Assembly: GCF_001442755.1 (NCBI RefSeq)
Contig: NZ_CP006367.1
Span: forward strand, 1,240,001 to 1,304,000
Length of the DNA stretch: 64,000 nucleotides
Direction of reading: 5' to 3'
Source: Aureimonas sp. AU20
GTDB taxonomy: Bacteria; Pseudomonadota; Alphaproteobacteria; Rhizobiales; Rhizobiaceae
In this document: in pieces, positions 44,505 to 53,170 of the stretch
How positions within the stretch are numbered: position 1 is the first letter of the stretch
Layout: each line of letters begins with the position of its first letter
Notes under the pieces: generated by a model
What the model saw: only the letters and a program-made list of their open reading frames with translations
Databases searched by the model: none
What the model was told of the DNA's origin: nothing
Position numbers and translations under genes: made by a program

Positions 44505-45788
44505 TCAGAACCGCGCGCCCGTGGCATGGGCCAGTTGCGCGCCGATCTCGTAATAGGCCTCCCGCGCGGCGCGAAAGCGCACGGGCCGGATTTCGCTTGT
44601 CGTCAGCGGCATCTCGCCCGGTTCGATCTCGCCCAGCGCGAGCTGCGCCAGGGCGCGGCCGAACACGGTGCCGGGCGCGATGCCGCGCCCATTGTAGCCG
44701 CTGAAGCCGAAGACGTCCCGCGCCGGCCGGTGAAAGCGCGGCAGGCTGTCGGCGGTCATGCCGATCTGGCCGTACCATTCGGTCTCGAAGCCGATGCCCT
44801 CCAGCTGCGGAAAGAGCTTGGCCATGGCCCGCTTTCCCCATTGCCGGTGGATCGGCCCGCCCGTTCCGCGCAGGGCGCCGACGGAGCCGAAGACAAGGCG
44901 CCCCGCCCGGTCGAAGCGGAAGGACGACAGGATTTCCCGCGTGTCCCAGGCGCCCTGCCGCTCCGGCAGGATGGAGCGCTTGAGATTGTCACTGAGCGGC
45001 TTGGTGGCAAGATTGAAATAGGGGAGATGCACCAGCTCCTCGCGGATTTCCGGCCAGATCCGGCTGGTATAGGCATTGGTGGCGAGGATGATTTTTGGCG
45101 CGCGGACCGTGCCGCCGGGGGTCTCCAGCGTCCAGAGGCCACTGCTATCGCTCGCCGCCGTCACCGGGCTTTGCGTGTAGAGGCCGGCGCCGGCCGCCAG
45201 CGCCGCGCGGGCCAGCCCGCGCGCATAGGCGAGCGGCTGGATCGTGCCGGCGCGAAGGTCGAGCAGCGCGCCGCTATAGGCCGAGGTGCCGATCTTCGCC
45301 GCCGTTTCCGCCGCATCAAGAAGCCGCACCGCCGCGCCGCGCGCCTGCCATTGCCGGGCGCGGGCCTCAAGCTCGGCCAGCCCCGTTTCGCCCACGGCGC
45401 AATGCAGCGTGCCCTGGCGCTCCGGCTCGCACGCCATGGCGTGTCGCTCCACGAGGTCGAACACCACGCTCGGACCTGCGCCGAGCAGCGCCAGCAGCCG
45501 CTCGCCCGCGTCCTCGCCAAGCGTTGCCGGCACGTCGTCCGGCATCACCCAGAGCCCGGCATTCACCAGCCCGACATTGCGCCCCGAGCCGCCGAAGCCG
45601 ATCTCCTCGGCCTCCAGAACCGCCACGCCGCGCCCGGCCTCAGCCAGATGCAAGGCGGCCGAAAGCCCTGTGAAGCCCGCGCCGATCACCGCGACATCCA
45701 CCGTGATGTCGCCCGTCAGCGCGCCGGTCACTGGGGCGGGCGGGGCCGAGCGCTCCCAAAGGCCGTGGCTGCGCGGATCGTTCTTCAT
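44505..45788 (-). CDS. amaA: FAD-dependent oxidoreductase, probable L-pipecolate oxidase
   Basis: A 427-residue DAO-family flavoprotein with the FAD dinucleotide motif VDVAVIGAGFTGLSAALHLA, LEAEEIGFGGSGRNVG and the C-terminal GFSGYNGRGIAPGTVFGRAL. Length and neighbours (AmaB-like dehydrogenase, HglS) fit AmaA, which oxidises L-pipecolate to piperideine-6-carboxylate. The family also covers gamma-glutamylputrescine oxidases (PuuB), so the specific substrate rests partly on context. The start MKNDPRSHGLWE has good family fit. It lies 248 bp upstream of amaB and 253 bp after hglS, gaps large enough for separate promoters. Confidence 0.78.
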   Translation of the reverse strand: MKNDPRSHGLWERSAPPAPVTGALTGDITVDVAVIGAGFTGLSAALHLAEAGRGVAVLEAEEIGFGGSGRNVGLVNAGLWVMPDDVPATLGEDAGERLLALLGAGPSVVFDLVERHAMACEPERQGTLHCAVGETGLAELEARARQWQARGAAVRLLDAAETAAKIGTSAYSGALLDLRAGTIQPLAYARGLARAALAAGAGLYTQSPVTAASDSSGLWTLETPGGTVRAPKIILATNAYTSRIWPEIREELVHLPYFNLATKPLSDNLKRSILPERQGAWDTREILSSFRFDRAGRLVFGSVGALRGTGGPIHRQWGKRAMAKLFPQLEGIGFETEWYGQIGMTADSLPRFHRPARDVFGFSGYNGRGIAPGTVFGRALAQLALGEIEPGEMPLTTSEIRPVRFRAAREAYYEIGAQLAHATGARF

Positions 45789-46041
45789 GCGGAGCGCCCT
45801 TGCGCGGGAGGAGGGACATGCGCGAACAGGCCAGCCTCGGCCGGGATCGGCCGCTGCCGATCGGCCGCGCGATGGACTGCAACTTCCGCCCCTTGGCGAA
45901 GACGTGGACTCATCGGCTCCGGGCACGCGGCTGGGCGGGCGAAAGCCAGCCCGCTCAATGGAACATGACGGGCTGCGCCTTGGCTCCGAGAGCGCCAACC
46001 CGCACCCAAATCTACCCAGAAGGCCCGCCTCATCACCGCCG

Positions 46042-47457
46042 TCAGGCCACGGCGCGGGACTGAGCCGGGCCGAGCCGGGCGGCGAGGTCTGCCAGCGAGC
46101 GCGCTTCGGCCTGCTGGTAGAGCGCGAACTCGTCGGCCACGCTCGCGCCCAGCGCCGCCTCGAACGCATCGCGGCTGGCATGGCCCTCATAAGCCCGCTG
46201 CTCGGCGCCGCCGAGATTGGACTGGAAGATGCCGGCCGCGCTGACGGGGAGGAAGTCCTCGTAGACGATGGGGTCGGCCACGACCGCGCCTTCCGCCACC
46301 AGCCTGTCCAGTGCGGCGGCGTCCAGCGGGCCGTTGAAGGCGGGGGATGCGCCTTCGCGCAGGCTGTAGCGGAAGAAGCCGAGGCCTTGCCGGCGGATTT
46401 CGTCGTAGCTGTCGGGGAAGCGCCGGAACGCTTCCGTCAGCCGCGCGGCATAGTCGGCCCCTTCGCTGCCCGCGCCGCCGGTCTCGCGCACCTCGGCGAG
46501 CAACGTGTCGTAGAGCGCGCGGCCCTTGCGCGTCAGCGCGATGCCGCGCTGCTCGATCTCGCCGAACCGGGCGGTGTGCGTTCCCTCCACCGCGCCCGCC
46601 GCGCCGCCGAAACGGATCGGCTCCTCCAGCGCCTTGAAGCTGGTCTGGCGCAGGAGGATCGGGCAGGCGCGCGTCGGCGGCCCTTCCACCACGGTCTTGG
46701 CGGCGATGCCGCGCTCGGGCATGCCGGTCTGCACCGCGTCGATGTCGAGCGTGCGGGGCGTCAGATGGTTGATGTGCGGTCCCTTGAAGCTGACGACGTC
46801 GGCGATCAGACGATGCGCGTCGTGCAGCCGCTTGTAGGTCGCGGCGTCCACCGTCGCCTCGCCATGCCAGCGGAAGGTTTCCACCGCCTCGCGCACGAAG
46901 CGCTCGGCCTCTTCCCGCGTCAGGCCGCCCGCCGTCTCGCTGCGCTCGATCAAGGCCAGCGCGCCGGGCGTGAAGATAGCGCGCCGCTTCAGAATCGCCG
47001 CCGCCTCGGCCCGCAGCTCCTCGTCTTCGATCAGTTCGAGACGCAGGAGCGAAGTGAAGACGCGAAACGGATTGCGCGACAGGGCGGTGTCCGTCACCGG
47101 CCGGAAGGCGGTGGAATGAACGGGAACGCCGGCAACCGACAGGTCGTAATAGCCGACCGGCTCCATGCCCATCACGGCAAATAGCCGGCGCATGGTGAAG
47201 AGCTCCTGCGCCGTGCCGAGCCGGATCGCGCCATGGCGCTCCAGATCCAGCCGCTCCAACTCGTCGGCCCGCGCCAGATCGGCCGCGAGCGCGGGGTCGG
47301 CCGCGAGCACATCCGCGTTCACGTCCCGCACCAGCCCCATGAGCGTCCCGTATTGCGGCACCTCCTCGCGATACATGTCCGACATGGCCCGCGAGAAGAG
47401 CGTGCGAACGTGATCGCGGGACACAAGCGCCGAAGCGGAGGACGGAGAATCGGTCAT
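46042..47457 (-). CDS. hglS: 2-oxoadipate dioxygenase/decarboxylase (HglS/YdcJ family, DUF1338)
   Basis: A 471-residue protein of the DUF1338 family. It has the ERHGAIRLG segment near residue 73 (first metal His) and FKGPHINHLTPRTLDID near 220 (second metal His), followed by a domain containing FGEIEQRG. HglS is a non-haem iron enzyme converting 2-oxoadipate to D-2-hydroxyglutarate in lysine degradation. With amaA and amaB beside it, the cluster covers pipecolate to 2-aminoadipate and then 2-oxoadipate to 2-hydroxyglutarate; the aminoadipate aminotransferase is not in the window. The start MTDSPSSAS at 47457 gives usual length. Confidence 0.9.
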   Translation of the reverse strand: MTDSPSSASALVSRDHVRTLFSRAMSDMYREEVPQYGTLMGLVRDVNADVLAADPALAADLARADELERLDLERHGAIRLGTAQELFTMRRLFAVMGMEPVGYYDLSVAGVPVHSTAFRPVTDTALSRNPFRVFTSLLRLELIEDEELRAEAAAILKRRAIFTPGALALIERSETAGGLTREEAERFVREAVETFRWHGEATVDAATYKRLHDAHRLIADVVSFKGPHINHLTPRTLDIDAVQTGMPERGIAAKTVVEGPPTRACPILLRQTSFKALEEPIRFGGAAGAVEGTHTARFGEIEQRGIALTRKGRALYDTLLAEVRETGGAGSEGADYAARLTEAFRRFPDSYDEIRRQGLGFFRYSLREGASPAFNGPLDAAALDRLVAEGAVVADPIVYEDFLPVSAAGIFQSNLGGAEQRAYEGHASRDAFEAALGASVADEFALYQQAEARSLADLAARLGPAQSRAVA

Positions 47458-47573
47458 GGACCTGTCGCCTTTCGGGAAGGGCGCAGCCGAACGGGCGCGC
47501 GCCAGAGCATGCGAAACCGGCATGAAGGTGTGCGAGCTGTCGCAAGAGCGCAAACGAGAATTTCGTCTGACAT

Positions 47574-47590
47574 CATTCCAAATTGGAATG
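47574..47590. promoter_or_regulatory. Palindrome CATTCCAA-a-TTGGAATG upstream of hglS
   Basis: A perfect 8-bp dyad around a single central base, 117 bp upstream of the hglS ATG and 36 bp from the convergent-side SDR stop. It is a good candidate operator for a regulator of lysine/pipecolate catabolism (for example Lrp or LysR type). No such regulator gene lies immediately adjacent, so the partner is unknown. Confidence 0.45.
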
Positions 47591-47625
47591 GGAATGTCGC
47601 TTTTGTCCAGTCTGCTGGAGGACGT

Positions 47626-48384
47626 TCAAGGGACGGTGAAGGCATTCGGGATGCCGCCGTTGAGGGGGAACGACGTTGCGGTCACGAACCCTGCATCGTC
47701 GCTGGCGAGATAGGCGGCCGTGGCCGCGAGTTCCTCCAGCGTGCCGAAACGCCCCATCGGCATGTGCGTGAAGCGACGCTCGGACTGCTCGGGCCCCAGG
47801 CGCTCGAACGTCGCCCGCATCTCGCTCGTCTCTATGGGGCCGACGGCAAGCGCGTTAACCCGGATGTTGCGGCGCGCCAGATGGACGCCGAGGTCGCGCG
47901 AGAGCTGCTCGACGCCTGCCTTTGCGGCGTTGAACGCCATCTGGCCCGTCGAGGCTCCCATGCCGGCGAGGAACGAAGAGGTGTTGATCACCGATCCGGC
48001 GAATGCGCCCTTGCCCATGTAGGGGATCGCGTGTTTGCAGCTCAGCCACGTCACCGTGAGGATCGAGGCGACGACCCGGTTCCAGGTCGCGAGGGTCGTG
48101 TCGAGCGCGGAGTGATCCTCGGGGTCGAGCGGCCCGGCATTGTTGTAAAGGACATCGATGCGACCGTACCGTTCCGCCACCTGCCCATAGGCACCCTGGA
48201 CGGCGGCCTCGTCGTCAAGGTCCGCGACCAGCGCGAGCTCGCCGATCGCGTGGGAGCGACGGTCGACCCCGACGACGATTCCGCCTTCCTGCGCGAAGCG
48301 CCGGGCGACCGCTTCGCCCATGTCGCCCCCAGCCCCCGCGACGACGCAAACGCGCCCCTTAAGACGCCCCCGTTCCTGAGCCAT
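47626..48384 (-). CDS. SDR family protein with Phe in place of the catalytic Tyr
   Basis: A 252-residue short-chain dehydrogenase/reductase with cofactor motif AGAGGDMGE, DVLYNNAG, catalytic-type Ser in VINTSSFLAG and LNGG near the C-terminus. At the YxxxK position it reads F-N-A-A-K, so the usual catalytic Tyr is Phe, while Lys is kept. Such variants may be inactive or use another acid. It is the last gene of the EthD-monooxygenase-SDR operon controlled by the AraC protein (inferred). The start MAQERGRLKG is family-like; an upstream frame to 48828 is a shadow. Confidence 0.82.
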   Translation of the reverse strand: MAQERGRLKGRVCVVAGAGGDMGEAVARRFAQEGGIVVGVDRRSHAIGELALVADLDDEAAVQGAYGQVAERYGRIDVLYNNAGPLDPEDHSALDTTLATWNRVVASILTVTWLSCKHAIPYMGKGAFAGSVINTSSFLAGMGASTGQMAFNAAKAGVEQLSRDLGVHLARRNIRVNALAVGPIETSEMRATFERLGPEQSERRFTHMPMGRFGTLEELAATAAYLASDDAGFVTATSFPLNGGIPNAFTVP

Positions 48385-48460
48385 GTCGATCCTCCACAAG
48401 CCGTTGGAGCTACAGGTGCGAATGTAGGCGTGGCGCCGTCGTCGTTCAGGGCCTCGGCCT

Positions 48461-50023
48461 CTACGCTGGAGACGGACCCGGCGAAAGCCTCGCCACATCG
48501 GCCGGCTTCCCGAACCAGCGCGCCATGGCCTGTTCCAACTCCGCTCGATCGATCCTGTCGCCGCAGGCCCAGCCGACCACGCCGTCCGGTCGGACCAACG
48601 CCGCCTTGACAGGCAGATGCTCCGTCGCGCGCGCTTCGAGGAAGGCGATCCGTCCACCCCAGCAAGCCGCCGCCTCGCGCAGGTCCGGGCGCGCCTCGAA
48701 GACGAGAAGGGCGCCTTGGCCACCGCGCAGGTGCTCGGTGAACCGCGTTCCGTCGGCGAGCGTGAAGTCGGGCGCGCTGCGGCCCGCCAGCGGATGTTCG
48801 CAGCCGAGATCGTAGCGCAGACCGACACCCCAGACCTGCTCGGCGAAATAGGTTGCGCCGTCTCGCGTGGCGATCAGGTCGCGGACCACGGCTTGCAGCG
48901 CGCGGGAGCTCGGGCTCGGCCGCATCAGCGCGACCTGGGCACGCGACCAGTCGAGGACGCGGTCGGCCACGGGCTGGCGCTCGCTCTCGTAAGTATCGAC
49001 AAGCTCCTCCGGCGCGTCTCCCCGGATCGTGGCGGCCAGTTTCCAGCCGAGGTTCATCGCGTCGCCGAGCCCGAGATTGAGCCCCTGTCCGCCAAGCGGC
49101 GAGTGAATATGGGCGGCATCGCCCGCGACGAGCACCCGGCCCCGGCGGTACTGCGTTGCCCGATAAGCCCGATCGGTCCAGGTGGTCGCGAGATGAAGCG
49201 CCGTGACCCGAACGTCCGCGCCCGAGACCTTGCGCAGAACGGCTTCCACGTGCTCGCGCCCGATCGGGGAGGTGCGATGGAACGCACCGCCATCGAAATC
49301 AACCATCGCGATCGTGCCGGGAGGATTGAAGACGACCATTCCCGTCGCGGTGTGTTGTCGGCCGGGCGTCAGCAAGCCGGGATCGGCCAGTCCCACCTCG
49401 ACGGAGTAGCCCGTGAACTCGGGCTCGGTCCCTGTGAAGCCGATCCCGGCTGCCTTGCGGACCACGCTGCGAGCGCCGTCGCAGCCGACGAGCCAGCGGC
49501 TCGCAACCGCCTCGCCTCCGGCCCGCACGACGACCGACCCGTCTGACTGCTCCAGTCCTTCCACCGCGCAGCCTCGACGGATCTCGACGCCTAGGGCCTC
49601 GGCCCGGGCTGTCAGAACGGTTTCCAGACCGGCCATGTCGACGGCAAGATTGCCGACCTCGCCCGGCAATCGATACCGCCAGTGGGACGTATCGATCTGG
49701 TCGTGGAAGAAGGGGATGCCGGCGAAGTGACCGCCGGGCCGGCGCGGCTGCGCCAGCCAGTGCGCCGTGCCGGGTGTCTTGCTGTTCGCGGCCCGATCCT
49801 TGAGACCGTCGAGGAGGCCGCGCCGGTCAAGACTCTCGATCGTCGGCACGGACAATCCGCGCACGCCGAACGGCGGTTCCTTCAGCGGCGAATGCGGATC
49901 GCGCGCCGCTTCGAGAACCAGCACCGAGCAGCCGCCGAGGCGCAGCTCGCAGGCGAGAAATAGGCCGACCGCCCCTGCGCCGGCGATGAGGACGTCATAG
50001 ATTGCGGAAGGGGATGAAGGCAT
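48461..50023 (-). CDS. FAD-dependent aromatic monooxygenase (PheA/RdmE-like hydroxylase)
   Basis: A 520-residue class A flavoprotein monooxygenase. It has the N-terminal FAD motif VLIAGAGAVGLFLACELRL, the CDGARSVVRKAAGI (DG) motif near residue 180, and RVLVAGDAAHIHSPLGGQGL near 295, followed by a C-terminal thioredoxin-like domain (about 400-520) typical of phenol and polyketide hydroxylases. It uses NAD(P)H and O2 to hydroxylate an aromatic ring. It lies 76 bp upstream of the SDR gene on the same strand. Confidence 0.88.
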   Translation of the reverse strand: MPSSPSAIYDVLIAGAGAVGLFLACELRLGGCSVLVLEAARDPHSPLKEPPFGVRGLSVPTIESLDRRGLLDGLKDRAANSKTPGTAHWLAQPRRPGGHFAGIPFFHDQIDTSHWRYRLPGEVGNLAVDMAGLETVLTARAEALGVEIRRGCAVEGLEQSDGSVVVRAGGEAVASRWLVGCDGARSVVRKAAGIGFTGTEPEFTGYSVEVGLADPGLLTPGRQHTATGMVVFNPPGTIAMVDFDGGAFHRTSPIGREHVEAVLRKVSGADVRVTALHLATTWTDRAYRATQYRRGRVLVAGDAAHIHSPLGGQGLNLGLGDAMNLGWKLAATIRGDAPEELVDTYESERQPVADRVLDWSRAQVALMRPSPSSRALQAVVRDLIATRDGATYFAEQVWGVGLRYDLGCEHPLAGRSAPDFTLADGTRFTEHLRGGQGALLVFEARPDLREAAACWGGRIAFLEARATEHLPVKAALVRPDGVVGWACGDRIDRAELEQAMARWFGKPADVARLSPGPSPA

Positions 50024-50290
50024 GGTCGAAGCTCCTCGAGTCGATGTTCGACCGGAGCGTTTCTCGAACCCGAGCCCGCACGGACGAACAGCGGGACGCA
50101 AGGCGCGTCCCTTCGTTCGTCGTGGGGATCCCCGGCGCGAGGCCAAAGACCAGAGCTTCCCTTACGGGAAGGACTTGGGCTTACCAAACCAAGTCTGCCT
50201 TTTCCGACATGAGACTTATAATCCCGCGCTTAAGGCGTCGCAACCGTTCAGTTCACGACGCGGCATGCTTGAACCTGCGCGGCGATGCCG
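50024..50290. promoter_or_regulatory. Gap between EthD and monooxygenase genes with two dyads
   Basis: A 267-bp gap. It contains CTTCCC-ttac-GGGAAG at about 50156-50171 and GACTTGG/CCAAGTC at 50172-50195, directly adjacent. These may be operators or an internal promoter region for the monooxygenase. No gene was seen. Confidence 0.35.
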
Positions 50291-50629
50291 TTACCCGATC
50301 ACCGCTTCCTCCTCGGCGACGATGCGTCCGTAGGACGATAGGTCCATGAAGTTCGCGTGGTCGGGATCGACCTTTGAGAGGAAGTTGTCCGAGAAGTAGA
50401 GCGCGTTCATGTCCTCCATACTGTCGAACCACGCTTCCACGACCGAGTCGTAGTCGGGTCCCGAATAGTCCGGCGCCGGGATCGGGTAGGACACGACGAA
50501 GCGCTTGATGTAGCGCCGCGCTTCGGGGATCGCCATCAGGAGCGGCCTGTGGACCTCGCGCTGGTAGCGCACGAATTCGTCGTGGCTCATCCCTTCGCGG
50601 CGCTTCAGGGTGATGATCATCTTGATCAT
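50291..50629 (-). CDS. EthD domain-containing protein
   Basis: A 112-residue protein starting MIKMIITLKRREGMSHDEF, which is the ferredoxin-like fold of EthD/dabb-type proteins (PF07110): KRREGMSHDEFVRYQREVHR and a VVEAWFDSMEDM segment. These small proteins act with monooxygenases or as dimeric enzymes on aromatic or ether compounds. A second in-frame ATG is three codons on. It is the first gene of the leftward set and divergent from the AraC-type regulator, which likely controls it. Confidence 0.82.
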   Translation of the reverse strand: MIKMIITLKRREGMSHDEFVRYQREVHRPLLMAIPEARRYIKRFVVSYPIPAPDYSGPDYDSVVEAWFDSMEDMNALYFSDNFLSKVDPDHANFMDLSSYGRIVAEEEAVIG

Positions 50630-50759
50630 GGTTGTGCTCTCCTCTTCCAGACGACGGACACGTTTGGTGTCGGCGACGTCGATCGGTGGAGAAAAACTAG
50701 TCAGCCGTTGAGACACGATCTATCTGCGAGTGTGCCTGTTTCTTTCGTGATCGTCCGAG

Positions 50760-51758
50760 ATGTCCGTAGATCCCCTGTCCGACGTCCTCGCGCTGTTGAA
50801 GCCGCATACCTACATCGCCGGGGGCTTCGACCTGGCCGGGCGCTGGTCGCTTGGGTTCGAGGCGCACACGGGCATCAAGTGCTATGCGCTGGTTTCGGGC
50901 AGCTGTTGGCTGGCGCTGGAGGGGCTTGCCGAGGCGGTGCGGCTGGAGGCGGGCGACTGCGCTCTTCTGCCCAACGGACGGCGTTTCCATCTCACCACCG
51001 ACCTTGCGCTCCCGCCCGTTCCCTTCGAGACGATGGAGCGCCTCGAATGGCGAGGCGGCATGGCGACGCTGGACGGCGGGGGCGAGACACTGGTGCTCGG
51101 CGGGCATTTCGCCTTTGCAGGCGCCCATGCCGACGTTCTGCTGGGGGCGATGCCACCCATCGCGCACCTGCGCGGGGACGAGGAAAGCACGAACCTTCGC
51201 TGGGCGCTGGAGCGCATGCGGCGGGAATTGGTGGAGCCCCAGCCGGGCGGCGTCTTGGTGGCTCAGCATCTCGCCCACCTCATGCTGGTGCAGGCCCTGC
51301 GGCTCTACCTCAAAGGCGGGGCGGGACGGCATGTCGGCTGGATCTTCGCGTTGGCCGATCCGCAGCTTTCGGCCGCGATCGGCGCCATTCACGCGGAGCC
51401 AGGCTTTCGCTGGACCCTGTCCGCCCTTGCGGGCAAGGCCGCCATGTCGCGGTCCAGCTTCGCCAGGGCCTTCAGCACGACCGTAGGCGTGTCGCCGATC
51501 GAGTACCTGACGCGGTGGCGCATGCTGCTGGCGGGGGCGCGCCTGACGGACGGACACGAGTTGGTGTCGACCATCGCACAATCGTTGGGCTACGGTTCCG
51601 ACGCGGCCTTCAGTACGGCCTTCAAACGCACGATGGGATGCGCGCCAAGGGCCTACGCCCGCTTCGGGCGCCCCACCAGTTCACCCCATCCCTGGGCAAC
51701 GACCGCCGTCGCTCGAGCGGCCGGGCACGGCGACGGGCCAGAACGACCGCATCCATAA
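50760..51758 (+). CDS. AraC family transcriptional regulator with cupin sensor domain
   Basis: A 332-residue regulator: N-terminal cupin-type effector domain (about 1-190; cupin_6-like, with LEAGDCALLPNGRRFHL) and a C-terminal pair of HTH motifs (about 205-310; LSALAGKAAMSRSSFARAFS and TIAQSLGYGSDAAFSTAFKR). It is divergent from the EthD gene (130-bp gap) and presumably activates the EthD-monooxygenase-SDR genes upon binding an aromatic effector. The tail (about 310-332) is low complexity. Confidence 0.88.
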   Translation: MSVDPLSDVLALLKPHTYIAGGFDLAGRWSLGFEAHTGIKCYALVSGSCWLALEGLAEAVRLEAGDCALLPNGRRFHLTTDLALPPVPFETMERLEWRGGMATLDGGGETLVLGGHFAFAGAHADVLLGAMPPIAHLRGDEESTNLRWALERMRRELVEPQPGGVLVAQHLAHLMLVQALRLYLKGGAGRHVGWIFALADPQLSAAIGAIHAEPGFRWTLSALAGKAAMSRSSFARAFSTTVGVSPIEYLTRWRMLLAGARLTDGHELVSTIAQSLGYGSDAAFSTAFKRTMGCAPRAYARFGRPTSSPHPWATTAVARAAGHGDGPERPHP

Positions 51759-52159
51759 CGAGCGTCCGCGTCTTTTGCATCGAACGGTTTTGTCGGATCA
51801 GTTCGCCCATGATGCGATGTCCAAGACGATGCGGGTTCGCGTTGGGCGCTCCCTTATGGTGGGAACCACGCGCCGATCGGGCACGTCACTGGGAATTCAA
51901 CTTCGCATTGCTCTAGAGTCGGGCGATGGCAGCACAACCACCATCACACCGTTCGACGGACGTCGGATGATCAGGACATCGAACATTTGGGAACAAGATC
52001 CAAGCGATCGAGGAGGAGGTCGGCGTTGCTTCGGCTGAAGGGAAGGGGCGGGCGGATCTTGATGCCCTGCCCACGATTGCCGCACAGTCCGACGATCACT
52101 GATTTCCGGCGCAGCCCGTTGACCAATGCCGTTGTTCGGGTCTTCCCGCCGTGGACTTC

Positions 52160-52210
52160 GTCGCGAATGCTCGTCGATGCAGCCAGCATCACCTAAGCTT
52201 TGCTCCTCGC
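52160..52210. repeat. Second copy of the core of the 163-bp element
   Basis: GTCGCGAATGCTCGTCGATG and what follows align with 14231-14277 (GTCGCGGATGCTCGCCGATG) with a few substitutions and an insertion of about five bases, through the shared GCTCCTC at the end. Both copies contain the GATGC/GCATC hairpin. The flanking terminal repeats of the first copy are not preserved here. Confidence 0.45.
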
Positions 52211-52402
52211 CCCCACGAAAACCCCCCGACCACCCTCCGCCCAGAGATCTTGTTGGGTGCTCTAAAGCCGAGATCAAACATCGGCGAAACGCCAATCGAT
52301 CCACTGTGGGATTTTCAGCCGGATAGGCCGGAAGCGGCCTTGGCATGAGCGCCTTCGGAGGCTGCACATAAGGGGGCAAGCACGGCGCTCGTTTCGTCTT
52401 TG

Positions 52403-52465
52403 GGCGGGGTTGGTGCGACAGTGTCAGCGAACCGCTTGTCACCGGGTGCGCCAGCCAACCCCGCC
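52403..52465 (-). terminator. Stem-loop downstream of the FMN reductase gene
   Basis: GGCGGGGTTGG (52403-52413) pairs perfectly with CCAACCCCGCC (52455-52465), with a 41-nt loop, about 60 bp past the FMN reductase stop on its strand. The large loop and lack of a T-run make it only a tentative terminator. Confidence 0.3.
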
Positions 52466-52523
52466 TATGGCCGAAACTCTCTCTGCCGCAACCGCCGGTC
52501 GCTTCCCCAGCCAAGGCCGGCGA

Positions 52524-53117
52524 TCAGGCTTCGGCAGCCTTTGCCGCCATGGTGGCCTTCGCCCACCAGAGCAACTCGTCCAACGCCGTCTTGGCCGAGG
52601 CCTGGATATGCGACTCGATCGCTTCCATCGGCTGGTTGCCGCCCATCGGATGGATGGTCATGAAGTCGCCGCCGCCGATATGGACGGCCGCGTGGGTCGA
52701 GACCATCTGCAACTCGATACCGATGCCGCGCAGGTGCTCCACGGCACGCGCCGCTCCGACGCCCCCGTAGCCGATCGCCGTGAAGGGCTTGCGGATCCAC
52801 TCCTTGTAGGCCTGATCCAGCGCGTTCTTCAGGACGCCCGTGATCGAGTGGTTGTACTCCGCCACCACGAAGATGTAGCCGTCGAAGCGGGCGATGGTCT
52901 CCTGCCAGCGAACGGCTTCCGGGTTCTGGCTGGGCATCCACATGTTGGAGGCCGCCTCGTCGAAGAAGGGCAGGGCGTGATCGCGAAGATCGACGAGCTC
53001 CACGTCCATGTCCCCGCGAGCTTGCGCCTGCGCGAGCATCCACTGCGCCGGCTTGTCGGCAAATCGGGTCGGACGGGTCGAGCCGATGACGATGGCGATG
53101 CGAGGCTTTGACTGCAT
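52524..53117 (-). CDS. NADPH-dependent FMN reductase family protein
   Basis: A 197-residue flavodoxin-like reductase with IAIVIGSTRPTRFADKPAQW (FMN phosphate loop), VAEYNHSITGVLKNALD near residue 85 and GYGGVGAARAVEHLR, typical of the NADPH-dependent FMN/quinone reductases (PF03358). It probably reduces FMN, quinones or electrophiles. It is divergent from an HxlR-type regulator; a perfect 14-bp dyad in the 53-bp gap indicates direct control by that regulator. Confidence 0.88.
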   Translation of the reverse strand: MQSKPRIAIVIGSTRPTRFADKPAQWMLAQAQARGDMDVELVDLRDHALPFFDEAASNMWMPSQNPEAVRWQETIARFDGYIFVVAEYNHSITGVLKNALDQAYKEWIRKPFTAIGYGGVGAARAVEHLRGIGIELQMVSTHAAVHIGGGDFMTIHPMGGNQPMEAIESHIQASAKTALDELLWWAKATMAAKAAEA

Positions 53118-53125
53118 GGTATCAT

Positions 53126-53162
53126 CCCGTATTCTGGTTTCGATTCGTAACCAGAATACGGG
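53126..53162. promoter_or_regulatory. Perfect 14-bp dyad, candidate HxlR operator
   Basis: CCCGTATTCTGGTT (53126-53139) and AACCAGAATACGGG (53149-53162) form a perfect inverted repeat with a 9-bp spacer between the two divergent start codons. Its right arm runs into the GGAGG ribosome binding site of the regulator, so binding would shut both genes. Confidence 0.75.
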
Positions 53163-53170
53163 AGGCGCGC

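Larger units (their letters stand above)
51759..52523. other. Gene-free region with repeat remnants
   Basis: About 765 bp without a convincing gene. It holds a 51-bp copy (52160-52210) of the core of the 163-bp element at 14174, the recurring word GGCGAAACGCCA (52283-52294) and a large dyad GGCGGGGTTGG/CCAACCCCGCC (52403-52465). Frames here are short and carry no family features. Together this suggests decayed repeats or mobile DNA. Confidence 0.4.
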
